A DNA stretch of 64,000 bases from Candidatus Omnitrophota bacterium (GCA_020632475.1 JACKFM010000002.1:176501-240500); one strand, 5' to 3'; numbered from the stretch's first letter, positions 1-8,783 are shown. The notes: a model not told the origin generated them from the letters alone. Program-made: numbers and translations.

Positions 1-110
1 AAGCTCAACGCACACTGGAATATTCACGCCAGAAGCGTTTTGGCCGTGAAGAAGAACAGCGCTCAAATATTCGTGACCGGATTGCTCAGGCCGCTGAACA
101 GGCTAAGTAA
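1..110 (+). CDS. C-terminal end of an unidentified protein
   Basis: An open frame runs from the left edge (first full codon at 3) to a TAA at 108-110. The 35 visible residues are strongly charged, rich in Arg, Glu and Gln, and end in a probable helix (DRIAQAAEQAK). No family is recognisable from so short a tail. A hairpin and a strong terminator follow, which fits a real transcription unit ending here. Confidence 0.5.
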   Translation, partial: AQRTLEYSRQKRFGREEEQRSNIRDRIAQAAEQAK

Positions 111-113
111 CCA

Positions 114-153
114 GTGTTCCGTCAATGCCGGATTTTGGCATTGTTACGGACAC
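114..153. repeat. Imperfect inverted repeat after the first gene
   Basis: The arms GTGT-CCGT-AATGCC and GGCATT-ACGG-CAC pair around a GGATTTT loop with small bulges. It begins 4 nt after the stop codon of the partial gene. No T-run follows, so it may be an mRNA 3'-end stabilising hairpin rather than an intrinsic terminator. Confidence 0.35.
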
Positions 154-218
154 TTGTGCCGCGAACCCGGATATTATCCGTTGACGCGGTATTAAATATC
201 TCCCAGGATAGCTGTTAT

Positions 219-264
219 AAAAAACCCCTGTTTTAGGAATGTCCTAAAACAGGGGTCTTTTCTT
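219..264. terminator. Strong rho-independent terminator, probably bidirectional
   Basis: A perfect 15-bp stem (ACCCCTGTTTTAGGA at 224-238 pairs with 242-256) closes on a 3-nt loop. It is followed by CTTTTCTT and preceded by an A-run, so it could stop transcription from either side. It insulates the partial upstream gene from the cobalamin operon. Confidence 0.85.
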
Positions 265-288
265 CTCGGAAGTGTCCTACAAAAGACC

Positions 289-316
289 TTTACAAGCTTT
301 TTTGCGGGCTTATAAT
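289..316 (+). promoter_or_regulatory. Sigma70-type promoter for the cobalamin operon
   Basis: TTTACA at 289-294 (5/6 match to the -35 consensus) is separated by 16 nt from a perfect TATAAT at 311-316. The expected start point, near 323, lies just upstream of the riboswitch, as expected for its leader RNA. Confidence 0.7.
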
Positions 317-361
317 ACCCCCACTCGCTGCCTGTCGGCAGCGCGTTCTTTCAAATGATAA

Positions 362-613
362 CCTTATAGGTGTCAGTAGCCATTCATTAGAATGGCAATA
401 CTTAATAGGGAAGAGAGCATAGACCTGCTAAAAACCTTTTGGTTTTAAGCAGCTCTAAGACTCCGCGGTGCCGCCGCTGTCGGCAAGAACGAAAGCGAAT
501 AGAAGCGGATATGAATCTGCTTCAATAAGCCACTTTTCCAGTTGGAAAGGGAAGGCTCGTCAGTAGGACGGGATGATATCTCGATTGCTTGCCTAGCCAG
601 AAGACCTGCCTAT
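362..613 (+). promoter_or_regulatory. Cobalamin (B12) riboswitch
   Basis: The hallmarks of the adenosylcobalamin riboswitch appear in order: an ATAGG...CCTAT closing helix (366-370 with 609-613), AATAGGGAA-type core (404-412), a GC-rich GGTGCCGCCGCTGTCGGC segment near 467-484, GCCACT (529-534), GGGAAGGC (549-556), GATGA (572-576) and a B12 box AGCCAGAAGACCTGCC at 595-610. It sits between the promoter and btuB, so corrinoid abundance should repress uptake. A weak AGAGAA/TTCTCT stem followed by T residues (about 640-670) or occlusion of the btuB ribosome site could be the expression platform; I cannot tell which. Confidence 0.93.
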
Positions 614-694
614 CACAAAATTATTCTCCGAGCAGAGATCAGAGAACCGCAAGCCCTTTTTCTCTTTTTTGCATCCGGAGAAGAAGGGATTTTT

Positions 695-3016
695 ATGTTT
701 GAGAACGAAGCATTCTCAAAAGCACCTCGTTTTTCCGCAGTTTCTTTTTCAAAGTTTATTCTCAAATTATTATTTTTATTACCGGTTTTGATCCCATGTT
801 TCATCGCTTATTCGAGTCATTACGGATATGCAGCGATCGATACGGCGAATCAAGGTCAGATTCTTCAGAATGAATCCGGCAGTACGGAAGCGCCCGCCGT
901 GACTGTTGTCGGCTCAAGGTTGCCCTCTTTTAAAATTCCTTTTTCGGATGTTCCGGCTAACATCAGTTATATTCCGGCCAATGTCTCCAGAAAGAATCAG
1001 GAAGAAATTTATGAAACCGAACCACACACCTTTCAGGAATCCATCAAAGATATTGAAGGTGCAGTGTTTTATGATGAAGTCGGAAACGGTCTGGATACCA
1101 CTTTTAGTTTGCGTGGGTTTAATGTCAGCAGTGCGGTGATTGTTCTTGTGGACGGCGTGCGCATCAATGAACTCGACGGGGATGTGGTTTCATTTCCTTT
1201 GATTGATATGACCGACATTGAGGCGATTCAAATTGACCGCGGATCAGCATCACCGATTTTTGGCAGTAATGCTTTTGCCGGAGTCGTACATCTTACAACC
1301 GGAAGACCTAGCCCCAAAAAAATGAGCCTTTTCGGAGGGTTTGAATATTCGAGTTTTGGAGGATACCAGTTTTATCAGGGAATCAGCGGAACATTAAAGG
1401 ATCCATGGACCGATTTCGGCGGCAAGTTGACCTATTATTTCAAAGGAGGACGTAATTTAGGGGACGGATTCCGCTCAAACGGAGAATACCGGTTGACGAA
1501 TTTTAATACCAAAGTCGCCTATGAACTGCCCGATGATCAGGGGCGTATTTATTTTGGATGGAAACATACCGAAGGAGATGTTTCAAATCCGGGGGCGTTA
1601 ACCTTCGATGAATATCAGGCCAACCCGGATCAGATCCACAACCCTTTGGACAGCCGGAGGCGTGATAACACCATTCTTCAACTCGGCGGTGATAAGAAAT
1701 TTTTTGATGATCACCTAATGCTCTCTCTTTTAACTTCGCAACGTTACAACGATATCCGTTTTAAAACCACCTATGCAACATTTTCGGCTTTTGGCGAGCC
1801 GTCACCGGATACTGATTTAGTGACACAAAAATCGCGTGCAACGGATTTGGTGTGGCAGGCCGCCTATCAGGATGATTGGTGGAATGTTCATAATTTGACG
1901 ACCGTGGGCATGGAAATGCGCAATGCGGATGAAAGCACGTTGAATCAGGATGCTTTTCAGGGAGAAGTGTCTAACAGCACTCCTAATGCCGAACGTATGG
2001 CAAAACCCCGAAGTGCCGGTTTATTTTGGAGAGAAGCGCTTGATTATCAAAATGTGGTCATTGTCCATCTTGGCATGCGGCATGATTGGCATTCGGTCCG
2101 CATCAATGACCAGATGACTCCGGCTAATAATATCAGTGACCGTTGGCATTCCTCGACTGTATCGACGGGATTAACCCTAAAGCCGGCCAAATATGCCGAT
2201 CTCTTTTTTAATTATAGTCAGGGTTTTCGCGTCCCCACATTAAGTGAGATGATTTCTCCGAGCGCTTTCGGTACGTCTGTGGCAACTGATTTGGCACCGG
2301 TTAAATCCGATAGTTATGAGCTTGGTTCCAGGCTCCGTTATAAAGACAAGGCACATTTTAAGGCCAGTTTTTTTGTGATTGATTTGAAGGACGAAATTAT
2401 TTTTGACTCCAACAGCGTGACGAATCTTGCTCCGTTCGGACAGAATGTGAATGCCGGAAAAAGCCGGCGCATGGGTCTTGAAACCCGTTTTGATGCACAA
2501 CCGATAGAAGAGTTAAAGGTCTACGGGTCTTATACCTGGACGAAGGCTTATATACGAGAAACGAACGGGGCGCAGCCTTTTACCGGATTGCCTTCCGTTA
2601 CTGACGGCAGAAGCCTGGGTTTGGTCCCTGAACACCGCATGACGTTCGGATTTGTGGCTAAGCCGCTTAAGCGCTTTGGGGAACCTTTTGCGGGATTTGA
2701 TATCGGGTTGCACGGTATTTATACGGGCAAGCAGCATCCCGGAAATTATGAGAGCGCTTCCGAAGCGACACTTAATGCCACGGGCGGTGCCGGATATACA
2801 ATCAAATCTTATACTGTATGGGACCTTGTGATGTCTTATCAATGGAAAGGTCAGTCGATTTATTTTAAAATCAATAATCTTTTCGACAATAAATATTATT
2901 CGCGGTCTGTTAATGCCACGTCATTCGGCAGCGGAATTGTTCCTGCGGGAACGTTTAATTTTGTCACTCCATCGGCACCACGCGAATACATTTTTGGAGC
3001 AAGGTGGGAGATTTAG
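695..3016 (+). CDS. btuB: TonB-dependent outer-membrane receptor, vitamin B12 (BtuB-like)
   Basis: This is a 773-residue outer-membrane corrinoid receptor. I chose the ATG at 695 because GAAGAAGGGA precedes it. An in-frame start at 542 would lie inside the riboswitch. A hydrophobic signal peptide (about residues 20-47) is followed by a TonB-box-like stretch (APAVTVVGSR, about 66-75). The plug domain follows, with LRGFNVSSAVIVLVDGVRI and a typical QIDRGSASPIFGSNAFAGVV segment, and then a long beta-barrel region with TonB-receptor features such as YKDKAHFKASFF and FFNYSQGFRVPTLSE. The riboswitch and the BtuFCD genes point to corrinoids rather than siderophores as ligand. Substrate is inferred from context. 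Confidence 0.9.
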   Translation: MFENEAFSKAPRFSAVSFSKFILKLLFLLPVLIPCFIAYSSHYGYAAIDTANQGQILQNESGSTEAPAVTVVGSRLPSFKIPFSDVPANISYIPANVSRKNQEEIYETEPHTFQESIKDIEGAVFYDEVGNGLDTTFSLRGFNVSSAVIVLVDGVRINELDGDVVSFPLIDMTDIEAIQIDRGSASPIFGSNAFAGVVHLTTGRPSPKKMSLFGGFEYSSFGGYQFYQGISGTLKDPWTDFGGKLTYYFKGGRNLGDGFRSNGEYRLTNFNTKVAYELPDDQGRIYFGWKHTEGDVSNPGALTFDEYQANPDQIHNPLDSRRRDNTILQLGGDKKFFDDHLMLSLLTSQRYNDIRFKTTYATFSAFGEPSPDTDLVTQKSRATDLVWQAAYQDDWWNVHNLTTVGMEMRNADESTLNQDAFQGEVSNSTPNAERMAKPRSAGLFWREALDYQNVVIVHLGMRHDWHSVRINDQMTPANNISDRWHSSTVSTGLTLKPAKYADLFFNYSQGFRVPTLSEMISPSAFGTSVATDLAPVKSDSYELGSRLRYKDKAHFKASFFVIDLKDEIIFDSNSVTNLAPFGQNVNAGKSRRMGLETRFDAQPIEELKVYGSYTWTKAYIRETNGAQPFTGLPSVTDGRSLGLVPEHRMTFGFVAKPLKRFGEPFAGFDIGLHGIYTGKQHPGNYESASEATLNATGGAGYTIKSYTVWDLVMSYQWKGQSIYFKINNLFDNKYYSRSVNATSFGSGIVPAGTFNFVTPSAPREYIFGARWEI

Positions 3017-3026
3017 CCCTTTTTAT

Positions 3027-3908
3027 ATGCGCGCGTACTTCGATAAGAAATCAAGTGCCGGCTGGTTTTTGCCGGCACTTTTTGTTTGGTTCGTGATAGG
3101 CTTCCTGGCAGCACCGTTTGCTTGGGCACAAACGCCGGAACGGATCGTATCGCTTAATCTTTGTGCGGATGAATTGCTTTTAAGAGTTGCCCATAAAGAG
3201 CGCATTGCGGCGGTAACGGTTTTTGCATCCGATCCCAAAAGCTCTACCGTGTGGCGTGAGGCAGAAGGCCTTCGGGCCGTGAAGGGGACCGCCGAGGAGG
3301 TGACGGCGTTAAATGCCGATTATGTGGTGGCCGGTTTTTTCAGCCCCAGAGAAACCTTGCGATTTCTGAAGAAAAAACAAATTCCGGTTTTGATTTTAAA
3401 AGTGCCTTCCGATTTTGAAGACATCCGTTCGAATATACGCCGCGTGGCACAACTTACCGGACAAAATTTGAAGGGTGAAGAGCTTATTCGTCAAATGAAC
3501 GGACGCCTGCAGGTTGTCAGCCAGTCCCGCCACAAAGATCAGGCGAAGCCGGGCGTCATCTTTTTTCAAATCGGCGGATATGTGCCCGGAGCAGACACAT
3601 TTGAGAATGCGATTATTGAAGCGGCCGGAGCGGATAATCTGGCCAAGACTCTTTTTAAGATACAAGGGTACGGCCGTATTTCTCTGGAAGAGTTGATCCG
3701 CGCCAGACCCGATTTGCTGGTTTTCTCAGACGATCATATCGAAATGCAGGCCATTGGGCGTGAGCTTCTGGAGCATCCGGCGATTCAAAAAACGATGGCA
3801 GGCACCCAAAAGATGATTATTCCCGGAGCTTTGCTTAACTGCGGTTCGCCGGCTTCCGTGGAAGCGGTTGAAATGATTGCTCGTGAACTTGAAGGAATCA
3901 AGTTATGA
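3027..3908 (+). CDS. btuF: Periplasmic corrinoid-binding protein of the ABC importer
   Basis: A 293-residue class III periplasmic substrate-binding protein. The start is set at the ATG at 3027, 11 nt after the btuB stop, because it yields a clean signal peptide (FLPALFVWFVIGFLAAPFAWA, cleaved near residue 34); longer in-frame starts run into btuB. The mature protein begins PERIVSLNLCADELLL, the standard opening of the BtuF/FecB/TroA-like fold, and retains LEELIRARPDLLVFSDD before the C-terminal lobe. It should deliver corrinoid passed by BtuB to BtuCD. It overlaps btuC by 4 nt, which suggests translational coupling. Confidence 0.88.
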   Translation: MRAYFDKKSSAGWFLPALFVWFVIGFLAAPFAWAQTPERIVSLNLCADELLLRVAHKERIAAVTVFASDPKSSTVWREAEGLRAVKGTAEEVTALNADYVVAGFFSPRETLRFLKKKQIPVLILKVPSDFEDIRSNIRRVAQLTGQNLKGEELIRQMNGRLQVVSQSRHKDQAKPGVIFFQIGGYVPGADTFENAIIEAAGADNLAKTLFKIQGYGRISLEELIRARPDLLVFSDDHIEMQAIGRELLEHPAIQKTMAGTQKMIIPGALLNCGSPASVEAVEMIARELEGIKL

Positions 3909-4900
3909 ATGGAAGAAAATCTGAAAATAGAATGCTTTATTTTCTACTTTCGTTGTCTCTGATCACCACCTTTATCCTCTCGTTGAATATGGGAGATACC
4001 CCAGTTTCATTTTTTAAAAGCCTTTGGACAAAACTTGACCGGGAATCCGCCGTTATTTTATGGGAAATTCGTTTGCCGCGTGCGATCATGGCGATTTTGG
4101 TCGGGGCCAGTCTAGGCCTTTCGGGCGCCGCCATGCAGGGGTTCCTGCGCAACCCGCTGGCTGAACCCGGTGTGATGGGCGTCACCGGAGGAGCGGTTTT
4201 GGGTGCGGTGCTGATGTTTTATACAGGACTTGCCTCTGTGTTTTCTTTTGCGCTTCCCGTGGGCGGTATGATCGGAGCCTGTCTTTCGGTGGTGATTCTT
4301 TATGCGGTGGCCGGCAGAATGCATTCGGCCTATTCTTTAATTCTGGCCGGGGTTGCCATTAATACGCTGGCCTTTGCTTTGACAGCGCTTGCACTTAATC
4401 TCTCCAAGAATCCTTATGCCTCGCTTGAAATTGTTTTCTGGCAAATGGGTTCTTTGGCCGACCGCAGTTTTGAACACGTTACCTTGTCGGCCCCGTTTGT
4501 GCTGGCCGGATGGATCTTACTGCTGTGGGATGCCCGCGCGTGGGATGCTCTGACCTTAGGTGAAGAGACAGCCCGGAGCATGGGCGTTTCGCTCGGGACC
4601 GTACGTTTTCGCTTAATCGTCGGCACCGCGCTGTGTGTCGGAGCGGCCGTATCCTTCTGTGGAAGCATTGGTTTTGTCGGTCTCGTCGTGCCGCATCTTT
4701 TAAGACCGTTTATCCGATATCAGCCCGGAAAACTTTTGGGCGTCAGCGCACTGGGAGGAGCCATTCTTCTTTTATTGGCGGACATCGGTGTGCGCGTCAT
4801 TCCTTCTCATACCGAAATTAAATTAGGTGTTCTGACGGCCTTGGCGGGAGCTCCGTTTTTTATCGTGCTGATTTTTAAAATGCGCCGGAGTGTTTTATGA
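3905..4900 (+). CDS. btuC: Corrinoid ABC transporter permease (FecCD family)
   Basis: A 331-residue inner-membrane permease with about ten hydrophobic segments. Family signatures are visible: IRLPRAIMAILVGASLGLSGAAMQG, the conserved NPLAEPGVMGVTGGA stretch, and FCGSIGFVGLVVPHLLR, which forms the coupling region with the ATPase. The start ATG overlaps the btuF stop (ATGA), and the same arrangement joins it to btuD. Length and motifs are normal for BtuC/FhuB-type permeases. B12 specificity comes from the operon, not from the permease sequence. Confidence 0.9.
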   Translation: MNGRKSENRMLYFLLSLSLITTFILSLNMGDTPVSFFKSLWTKLDRESAVILWEIRLPRAIMAILVGASLGLSGAAMQGFLRNPLAEPGVMGVTGGAVLGAVLMFYTGLASVFSFALPVGGMIGACLSVVILYAVAGRMHSAYSLILAGVAINTLAFALTALALNLSKNPYASLEIVFWQMGSLADRSFEHVTLSAPFVLAGWILLLWDARAWDALTLGEETARSMGVSLGTVRFRLIVGTALCVGAAVSFCGSIGFVGLVVPHLLRPFIRYQPGKLLGVSALGGAILLLLADIGVRVIPSHTEIKLGVLTALAGAPFFIVLIFKMRRSVL

Positions 4901-5676
4901 AGATTCTATCCGCGTGCGATCTGCAGCTCAGTTTGAACGGACACAGCATTCTCAAAGGCGTGGATGTGGAAGTGAATTCATCAGAGATTGTCGGGTTGAT
5001 CGGTCCCAACGGCTCAGGTAAAACAACTTTGGTGAAATGTCTTACCCATATTCTTAAACCCGAAAAAGGAAAGGTTTTTTTTAAAGGTACGGAACTTGAT
5101 CGTGTAAAAAAAAGCGAGTTTGTCCGCACGACGGCTTATATTCCGCAGGGACAAACCATTCACTGGCCGATGACGGTTGAAAGGGTCGTGGCCCTGGGGC
5201 GCATTCCACATCGAATGCCGTGGCAGAATTTAACCGCAGAAGAAGATAAGATTATTCACCAGACGATGGAAGATACGGATATTGATCATATTGCTCAAGT
5301 GCCGGTGGACCGTCTGGCCGGAGGCGAAAAAACACTGGTTCTTTTGGCCCGGGCCTTGGCCGGTCGGCCTGAGATTCTGGTGGCTGACGAACCTGTACAG
5401 GGGCTTGATCCCAATCACCAAATCCAGATTATGAATCTTTTAACCGAGTTTAAGAATAAAGGACGTAGCGTTCTGACGGTTTTACATGATTTGAGTCTGG
5501 CTGCACGGTACTGCGACCGGCTTTATTTTCTGTGTGATGGGAAAATATTGACTTCAGGCACACCGAAAGAAGTTTTATCGGCAGATTTTCTGCGCCGCGG
5601 TTACGGCATTGAAGCGCGTATCGTTGAAGACGAGAACGGTTTATATGTCATGCCCTATAAGAGGACTGAGCCATGA
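4897..5676 (+). CDS. btuD: Corrinoid ABC transporter ATP-binding protein
   Basis: A 259-residue ABC ATPase. It has Walker A GPNGSGKTT (residues 36-44), Q-loop Gln84, a signature LAGGE (140-144, Ala in place of the usual Ser), Walker B ILVADEP (160-166) and the switch His197. It powers BtuC. The gene overlaps btuC by 4 nt. The last codons (RTEP-stop) lie inside a 7-bp repeat tract that continues downstream, so the C-terminal tip may be repeat-derived. Confidence 0.9.
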   Translation: MKILSACDLQLSLNGHSILKGVDVEVNSSEIVGLIGPNGSGKTTLVKCLTHILKPEKGKVFFKGTELDRVKKSEFVRTTAYIPQGQTIHWPMTVERVVALGRIPHRMPWQNLTAEEDKIIHQTMEDTDIDHIAQVPVDRLAGGEKTLVLLARALAGRPEILVADEPVQGLDPNHQIQIMNLLTEFKNKGRSVLTVLHDLSLAARYCDRLYFLCDGKILTSGTPKEVLSADFLRRGYGIEARIVEDENGLYVMPYKRTEP

Positions 5677-5696
5677 GGACTAAGGACTGAGCAAAA
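5662..5696. repeat. Degenerate 7-bp repeat tract at the btuD stop
   Basis: Five consecutive heptamers, AGGACTG AGCCATG AGGACTA AGGACTG AGCAAAA, each start with AG. The tract begins inside btuD and contains its TGA stop. It belongs to the same type as the tract at 9318-9359. Confidence 0.7.
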
Positions 5697-5738
5697 GCGA
5701 CTCGTTACTTATCACCTAAAAATTAAAGCTACTTGATT

Positions 5739-5927
5739 ATGAAAAAAGTTAAAAAATGCGAACGGTGCGGCGGGGAATTTGCCTGCGGCGTAGGCAGTAA
5801 AAAGATTTGCTGGTGCTTCCATCACGATCTAACCGAAGAGACTCAGGCAAAAATCCGTGAAAAATATCAGGATTGTCTTTGCCCGGTCTGTCTTGAATAT
5901 TTTCAGAAAGAACAGAAAAATGAGTGA
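5739..5927 (+). CDS. Small cysteine-rich CWC-type protein
   Basis: A 62-residue protein with seven Cys residues in CERCGGEFACG, KKICWCF and CLCPVC patterns. The CxxC...CWC layout matches the small cysteine-rich CWC family, whose role is unknown and which probably binds a metal. I prefer ATG 5739 over the TTG at 5733; no convincing Shine-Dalgarno site is present. It lies between btuD and cobQ on the same strand, so a link to corrinoid or metal handling is possible but only inferred from position. Confidence 0.7.
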   Translation: MKKVKKCERCGGEFACGVGSKKICWCFHHDLTEETQAKIREKYQDCLCPVCLEYFQKEQKNE

Positions 5928-5955
5928 AATCTATTTTACTCGTAAAAAGATTGAA

Positions 5956-6071
5956 CAGTAAAAATGTTATAGAGAAACGCGCCGTCTCGCTTGGAGCTCT
6001 TCCGCCTATGGCGGAAGGATCTCCGCGTCTCGACAAGAGGCGCTGATTGTTTCTGCATAACATTTTTACTG
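5956..6071. repeat. Structured palindromic element, copy A
   Basis: A perfect 15-bp outer stem (CAGTAAAAATGTTAT 5956-5970 with 6057-6071) encloses 86 nt. Inside are AGAAAC (5973-5978) paired with GTTTCT (6049-6054), GCGCC (5979-5983) with GGCGC (6039-6043), a TGATT bulge, GGAG (5993-5996) with CTCC (6021-6024), and an 8-bp apical hairpin CTTCCGCC-TAT-GGCGGAAG. It starts 29 nt after the CWC gene. Copy B at 8805-8925 has the same plan. It could be a structured RNA, a MITE-like element or a processing/terminator structure. Confidence 0.75.
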
Positions 6072-6119
6072 CTATAAAGTAACATTAAGTTTTAATAGGA
6101 TTTTGGTGTGGACTAGTAT

Positions 6120-7682
6120 ATGAAAGCAAAAACACTGATGATTCAAGGAACGGCATCGCACGTCGGGAAAAGTGTGATGTGTGCGGCGCTCTGCCGGATT
6201 TTCAAGCGCCGCGGCTTAAGCGTTGCCCCGTTTAAGGCGCAGAACATGTCGAATAATTCCTTTGTCACGCGCGAAGGCCTTGAGATGGGCCGTGCTCAAG
6301 CCGTGCAGGCGCATGCCTGCGGCATTGAACCTTCTGTGATCATGAATCCGGTTCTTTTAAAGCCGCATACGGATCGAAAAGCCCAGGTGGTGGTGATGGG
6401 AAAACCGCTTTTAGAAAATGCCACGTTATTGCAGGATAACTACCGGGAGATGGTGCAACCGGCCATTGATCAGGCGCTCGAAGAATTAATGGAAACCTAT
6501 GATCTGGTGATCATCGAAGGAGCGGGAAGTCCTGCGGAAATGAACCTCAAGGACCGTGATTTGGTCAATATGAGCATTGCCAGGAAATTAAAATCCCCGG
6601 TTATTCTTGTCGGAGATATTGATTGGGGTGGTATCTTTGCGCAGCTTACCGGAACTTATGAGCTTCTGGATCCTGAAGAGAAAGAGCTTGTTGCGGCTTT
6701 TTTGATTAATAAATTTCGCGGAGATTTGAGTTCTTTTGACAAAGGCCGTGAGTGGATTGAAAAACGCACACAACGTAAAGTGCTTGGCGTGGTGCCCTTT
6801 ATCTCTGATTTGGATTTGGCGGAAGAGGACTCCATCAGCGACGGTGATTCTTATCGTGTGTTTGCGGGGCTCAGAGCTAATGTCGCGCTTGATCAAATCA
6901 GCGGCTTGGCCCGGGACCGCCGCCGTGTTTCTGTGGAGGATCATCAGCTTTTGATTGATGTCCTATGGCTGCCCAGAATTTCAAATTTTACCGACTTTGA
7001 TTTGTTGTCCCGTCAAAAGAATGTTGTTTTGCGTTATCTTCACGAGCCTGACCGCTTAAGAATACCGGACGCGCTGATTATCCCCGGAACCAAAAGCACG
7101 ATTGCGGATCTTCGTTATCTTGAGAAAACAGGACTCACAACTTATATTCGCAGATGCCATGCTGCCGGTTCAGTAATTGTCGGCATTTGCGGCGGGTATC
7201 AGATGCTTGGAACCAAAATATCGGATCCTTTGAAAATCGAATCATCCGAAGAGACTCAGGGTTTGGGCCTTCTTCCGATTGAGACCATGTATGAACCCGA
7301 AAAGACCACCCGGCAAATTAAAGTCAGACATCTTGAAAGCGGATTGACGGTCGGCGGGTATGAAATTCATATGGGGACCGTAAAGTTTAAAAAGGTTCTG
7401 CCGGCGTTGTTTAAAAACGATGAATCACAACATGATGAAGGCGTTTGTCTTGATGCAGAACAGAATGGGATCAAACAGAGGATATTAGGAACCTATATGC
7501 ATGATCTTTTTAACGATGCCGGTTTTCTGACCTATTTTTTGAGTCAGCTGTCAAAACGTGCCGGGCTGCCGTATTGGGAGCGCCAGGGAACAGAGACTCA
7601 AACGGGAGATTTATATGACCGTTTGGCGGATCGTGTTGAGCCCAGTATCGATATGTCTTATCTCTTAAATATCGTTAAATAA
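6120..7682 (+). CDS. cobQ: Cobyric acid synthase
   Basis: A 520-residue glutamine-dependent amidotransferase that amidates adenosyl-cobyrinic acid a,c-diamide to cobyric acid. The N-terminal dethiobiotin-synthetase-like ATPase domain shows MIQGTASHVGKS (residues 7-18) and FKAQNMSNN. The C-terminal class I glutaminase domain has the nucleophile Cys357 in GICGGYQMLG and the catalytic His461 in TYMHDLFND. Length is normal for CobQ/CbiP. No clear ribosome-binding site precedes the ATG at 6120. Its presence next to uptake and adenosylation genes suggests salvage or remodelling of incomplete corrinoids, since no ring-synthesis genes appear in the window. Confidence 0.93.
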   Translation: MKAKTLMIQGTASHVGKSVMCAALCRIFKRRGLSVAPFKAQNMSNNSFVTREGLEMGRAQAVQAHACGIEPSVIMNPVLLKPHTDRKAQVVVMGKPLLENATLLQDNYREMVQPAIDQALEELMETYDLVIIEGAGSPAEMNLKDRDLVNMSIARKLKSPVILVGDIDWGGIFAQLTGTYELLDPEEKELVAAFLINKFRGDLSSFDKGREWIEKRTQRKVLGVVPFISDLDLAEEDSISDGDSYRVFAGLRANVALDQISGLARDRRRVSVEDHQLLIDVLWLPRISNFTDFDLLSRQKNVVLRYLHEPDRLRIPDALIIPGTKSTIADLRYLEKTGLTTYIRRCHAAGSVIVGICGGYQMLGTKISDPLKIESSEETQGLGLLPIETMYEPEKTTRQIKVRHLESGLTVGGYEIHMGTVKFKKVLPALFKNDESQHDEGVCLDAEQNGIKQRILGTYMHDLFNDAGFLTYFLSQLSKRAGLPYWERQGTETQTGDLYDRLADRVEPSIDMSYLLNIVK

Positions 7683-7790
7683 AACTGCCGACATTCCGTT
7701 ATAATAAGAGTTTATCGGATCATAGATATTTGCAACAGCTCCATGATGCTAAAGACTCTCGAGCACCCATTAATCAAGGGGGATCATTTT

Positions 7791-8153
7791 ATGGCTTCAA
7801 AAAAAGCACTCATGCCTTTTTTATTACTAGGATTCTTTTTCTTTTTTCCTCAGACACCGGCTCAGGCCAAATTGAGTAATATTCCGAAAGTTTACGGCCG
7901 GGGACTGGTCAATGCCGTTTCGATTCCGCTTGAGGCCTTGCGGACACCTTATGTAGAAATGAAAGAGCATCATTGGATTTGGCCGTTCTCCTTTTTCCCG
8001 AGAACTTTTCGGAATGTGATGTTTCGAACCGCATCGGTTGTCAATGACTTGGTTTTCTACCCCTTTACCGCCGGATTTGTGGATGAAGTTCCGCCCATGA
8101 CCGAAAAAATCGGTATTTCCAATTATATTTGGGAAACCGAAGACGAATTTTAA
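7791..8153 (+). CDS. Secreted protein resembling exosortase-associated TIGR04073
   Basis: A 120-residue exported protein. The ATG at 7791 is preceded by AAGGGGGA, which decides the start over an ATG 48 nt upstream. A strong signal peptide (FLLLGFFFFFPQTPAQA) is cleaved near residue 26. The mature protein contains KVYGRGLVNAVSIPLEALRTP, resembling the RGLxN...PLE motif I recall for the TIGR04073 family of exosortase-associated proteins, and several aromatic residues. No enzyme motif is visible. The family match is from memory. The function is unknown, and its place between cobQ and cobO is unexplained. Confidence 0.6.
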   Translation: MASKKALMPFLLLGFFFFFPQTPAQAKLSNIPKVYGRGLVNAVSIPLEALRTPYVEMKEHHWIWPFSFFPRTFRNVMFRTASVVNDLVFYPFTAGFVDEVPPMTEKIGISNYIWETEDEF

Positions 8154-8176
8154 TCTGCGTCAAAACTCATTTTACT

Positions 8177-8193
8177 GGAGACTCTGAGTCTCC
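8177..8193. repeat. Short perfect hairpin between genes
   Basis: GGAGACT and AGTCTCC pair around CTG in the 60-nt gap before cobO. No T-run follows. It may be an mRNA stability hairpin or a chance palindrome. Confidence 0.3.
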
Positions 8194-8213
8194 CGAATTC
8201 TAAGGCAAATTTT

Positions 8214-8783
8214 ATGACAACGGATAAAGCCCCGCGCGGACATAAGATCAGCGGAGAAAATATTAAGAAAGGCCTAGTGATGGTCAATACCGGAGACGGC
8301 AAGGGTAAAAGCACAGCCGCTTTCGGCACGGCTTTACGCGCTGTCGGTTCAGGATATAAAGTCGCGGTGGTACAATTTATCAAAGGGCAGTGGAAGACAG
8401 GAGAGGGTGAGGCCGCTACACAGTTTGGAGACAAACTGAAATTTTTTCCGATGGGTGAGGGATTTACCTGGGAAACTCAGAACTTTGAGCAGGATGTGAA
8501 GAAAGCCGCAGAGGCCTGGCGAAAATGCATTGAGCTGCTGCACGATGACGAGCATCAGTTAGTGATTCTTGATGAGATTAATTATTGTATGAAATATAAT
8601 TTTGTGGATGTCAAAGAGGTCATTAAAGAATTGAAAAAGAAACCGCCGCTTAAACATGTTTTTTTAACCGGTGGCGGTGCGCCGCAGGCGCTGATTGATT
8701 TTGCAGATCTCGTCACTGAAATGAAATGCATCAAACATCCCTATCATCAGGGGATCAAAGCCCAGCAGGGGATTGAGTTCTAA
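8214..8783 (+). CDS. cobO: Cob(I)yrinic acid a,c-diamide adenosyltransferase
   Basis: A 189-residue CobA/CobO/BtuR-type corrinoid adenosyltransferase, which attaches the 5'-deoxyadenosyl ligand of B12. The characteristic P-loop NTGDGKGKST spans residues 25-34. It is followed by VAVVQFIKGQWKTGEG, and by VILDEINYCMKYNFVD, the Walker-B-like and corrinoid-facing segment. HVFLTGGGAP near the C-terminus replaces the usual TGR sequence. It works with CobQ and the uptake operon to convert imported corrinoid into coenzyme form. An AAGG sequence precedes the ATG. Confidence 0.93.
   Translation: MTTDKAPRGHKISGENIKKGLVMVNTGDGKGKSTAAFGTALRAVGSGYKVAVVQFIKGQWKTGEGEAATQFGDKLKFFPMGEGFTWETQNFEQDVKKAAEAWRKCIELLHDDEHQLVILDEINYCMKYNFVDVKEVIKELKKKPPLKHVFLTGGGAPQALIDFADLVTEMKCIKHPYHQGIKAQQGIEF

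Noticed and set aside
640..672. Intrinsic terminator as riboswitch expression platform
   Set aside because: The AGAGAA/TTCTCT stem is only 6 bp with a long loop. I mention it under the riboswitch, but cannot support it as a terminator.
542..694. An N-terminal extension of btuB starting at 542
   Set aside because: It lies within the riboswitch, has no ribosome site and would place the signal peptide 51 residues too late.
2240..2842. Antisense open frames within btuB
   Set aside because: Shadow frames of a clear TonB-receptor gene with no family features of their own.
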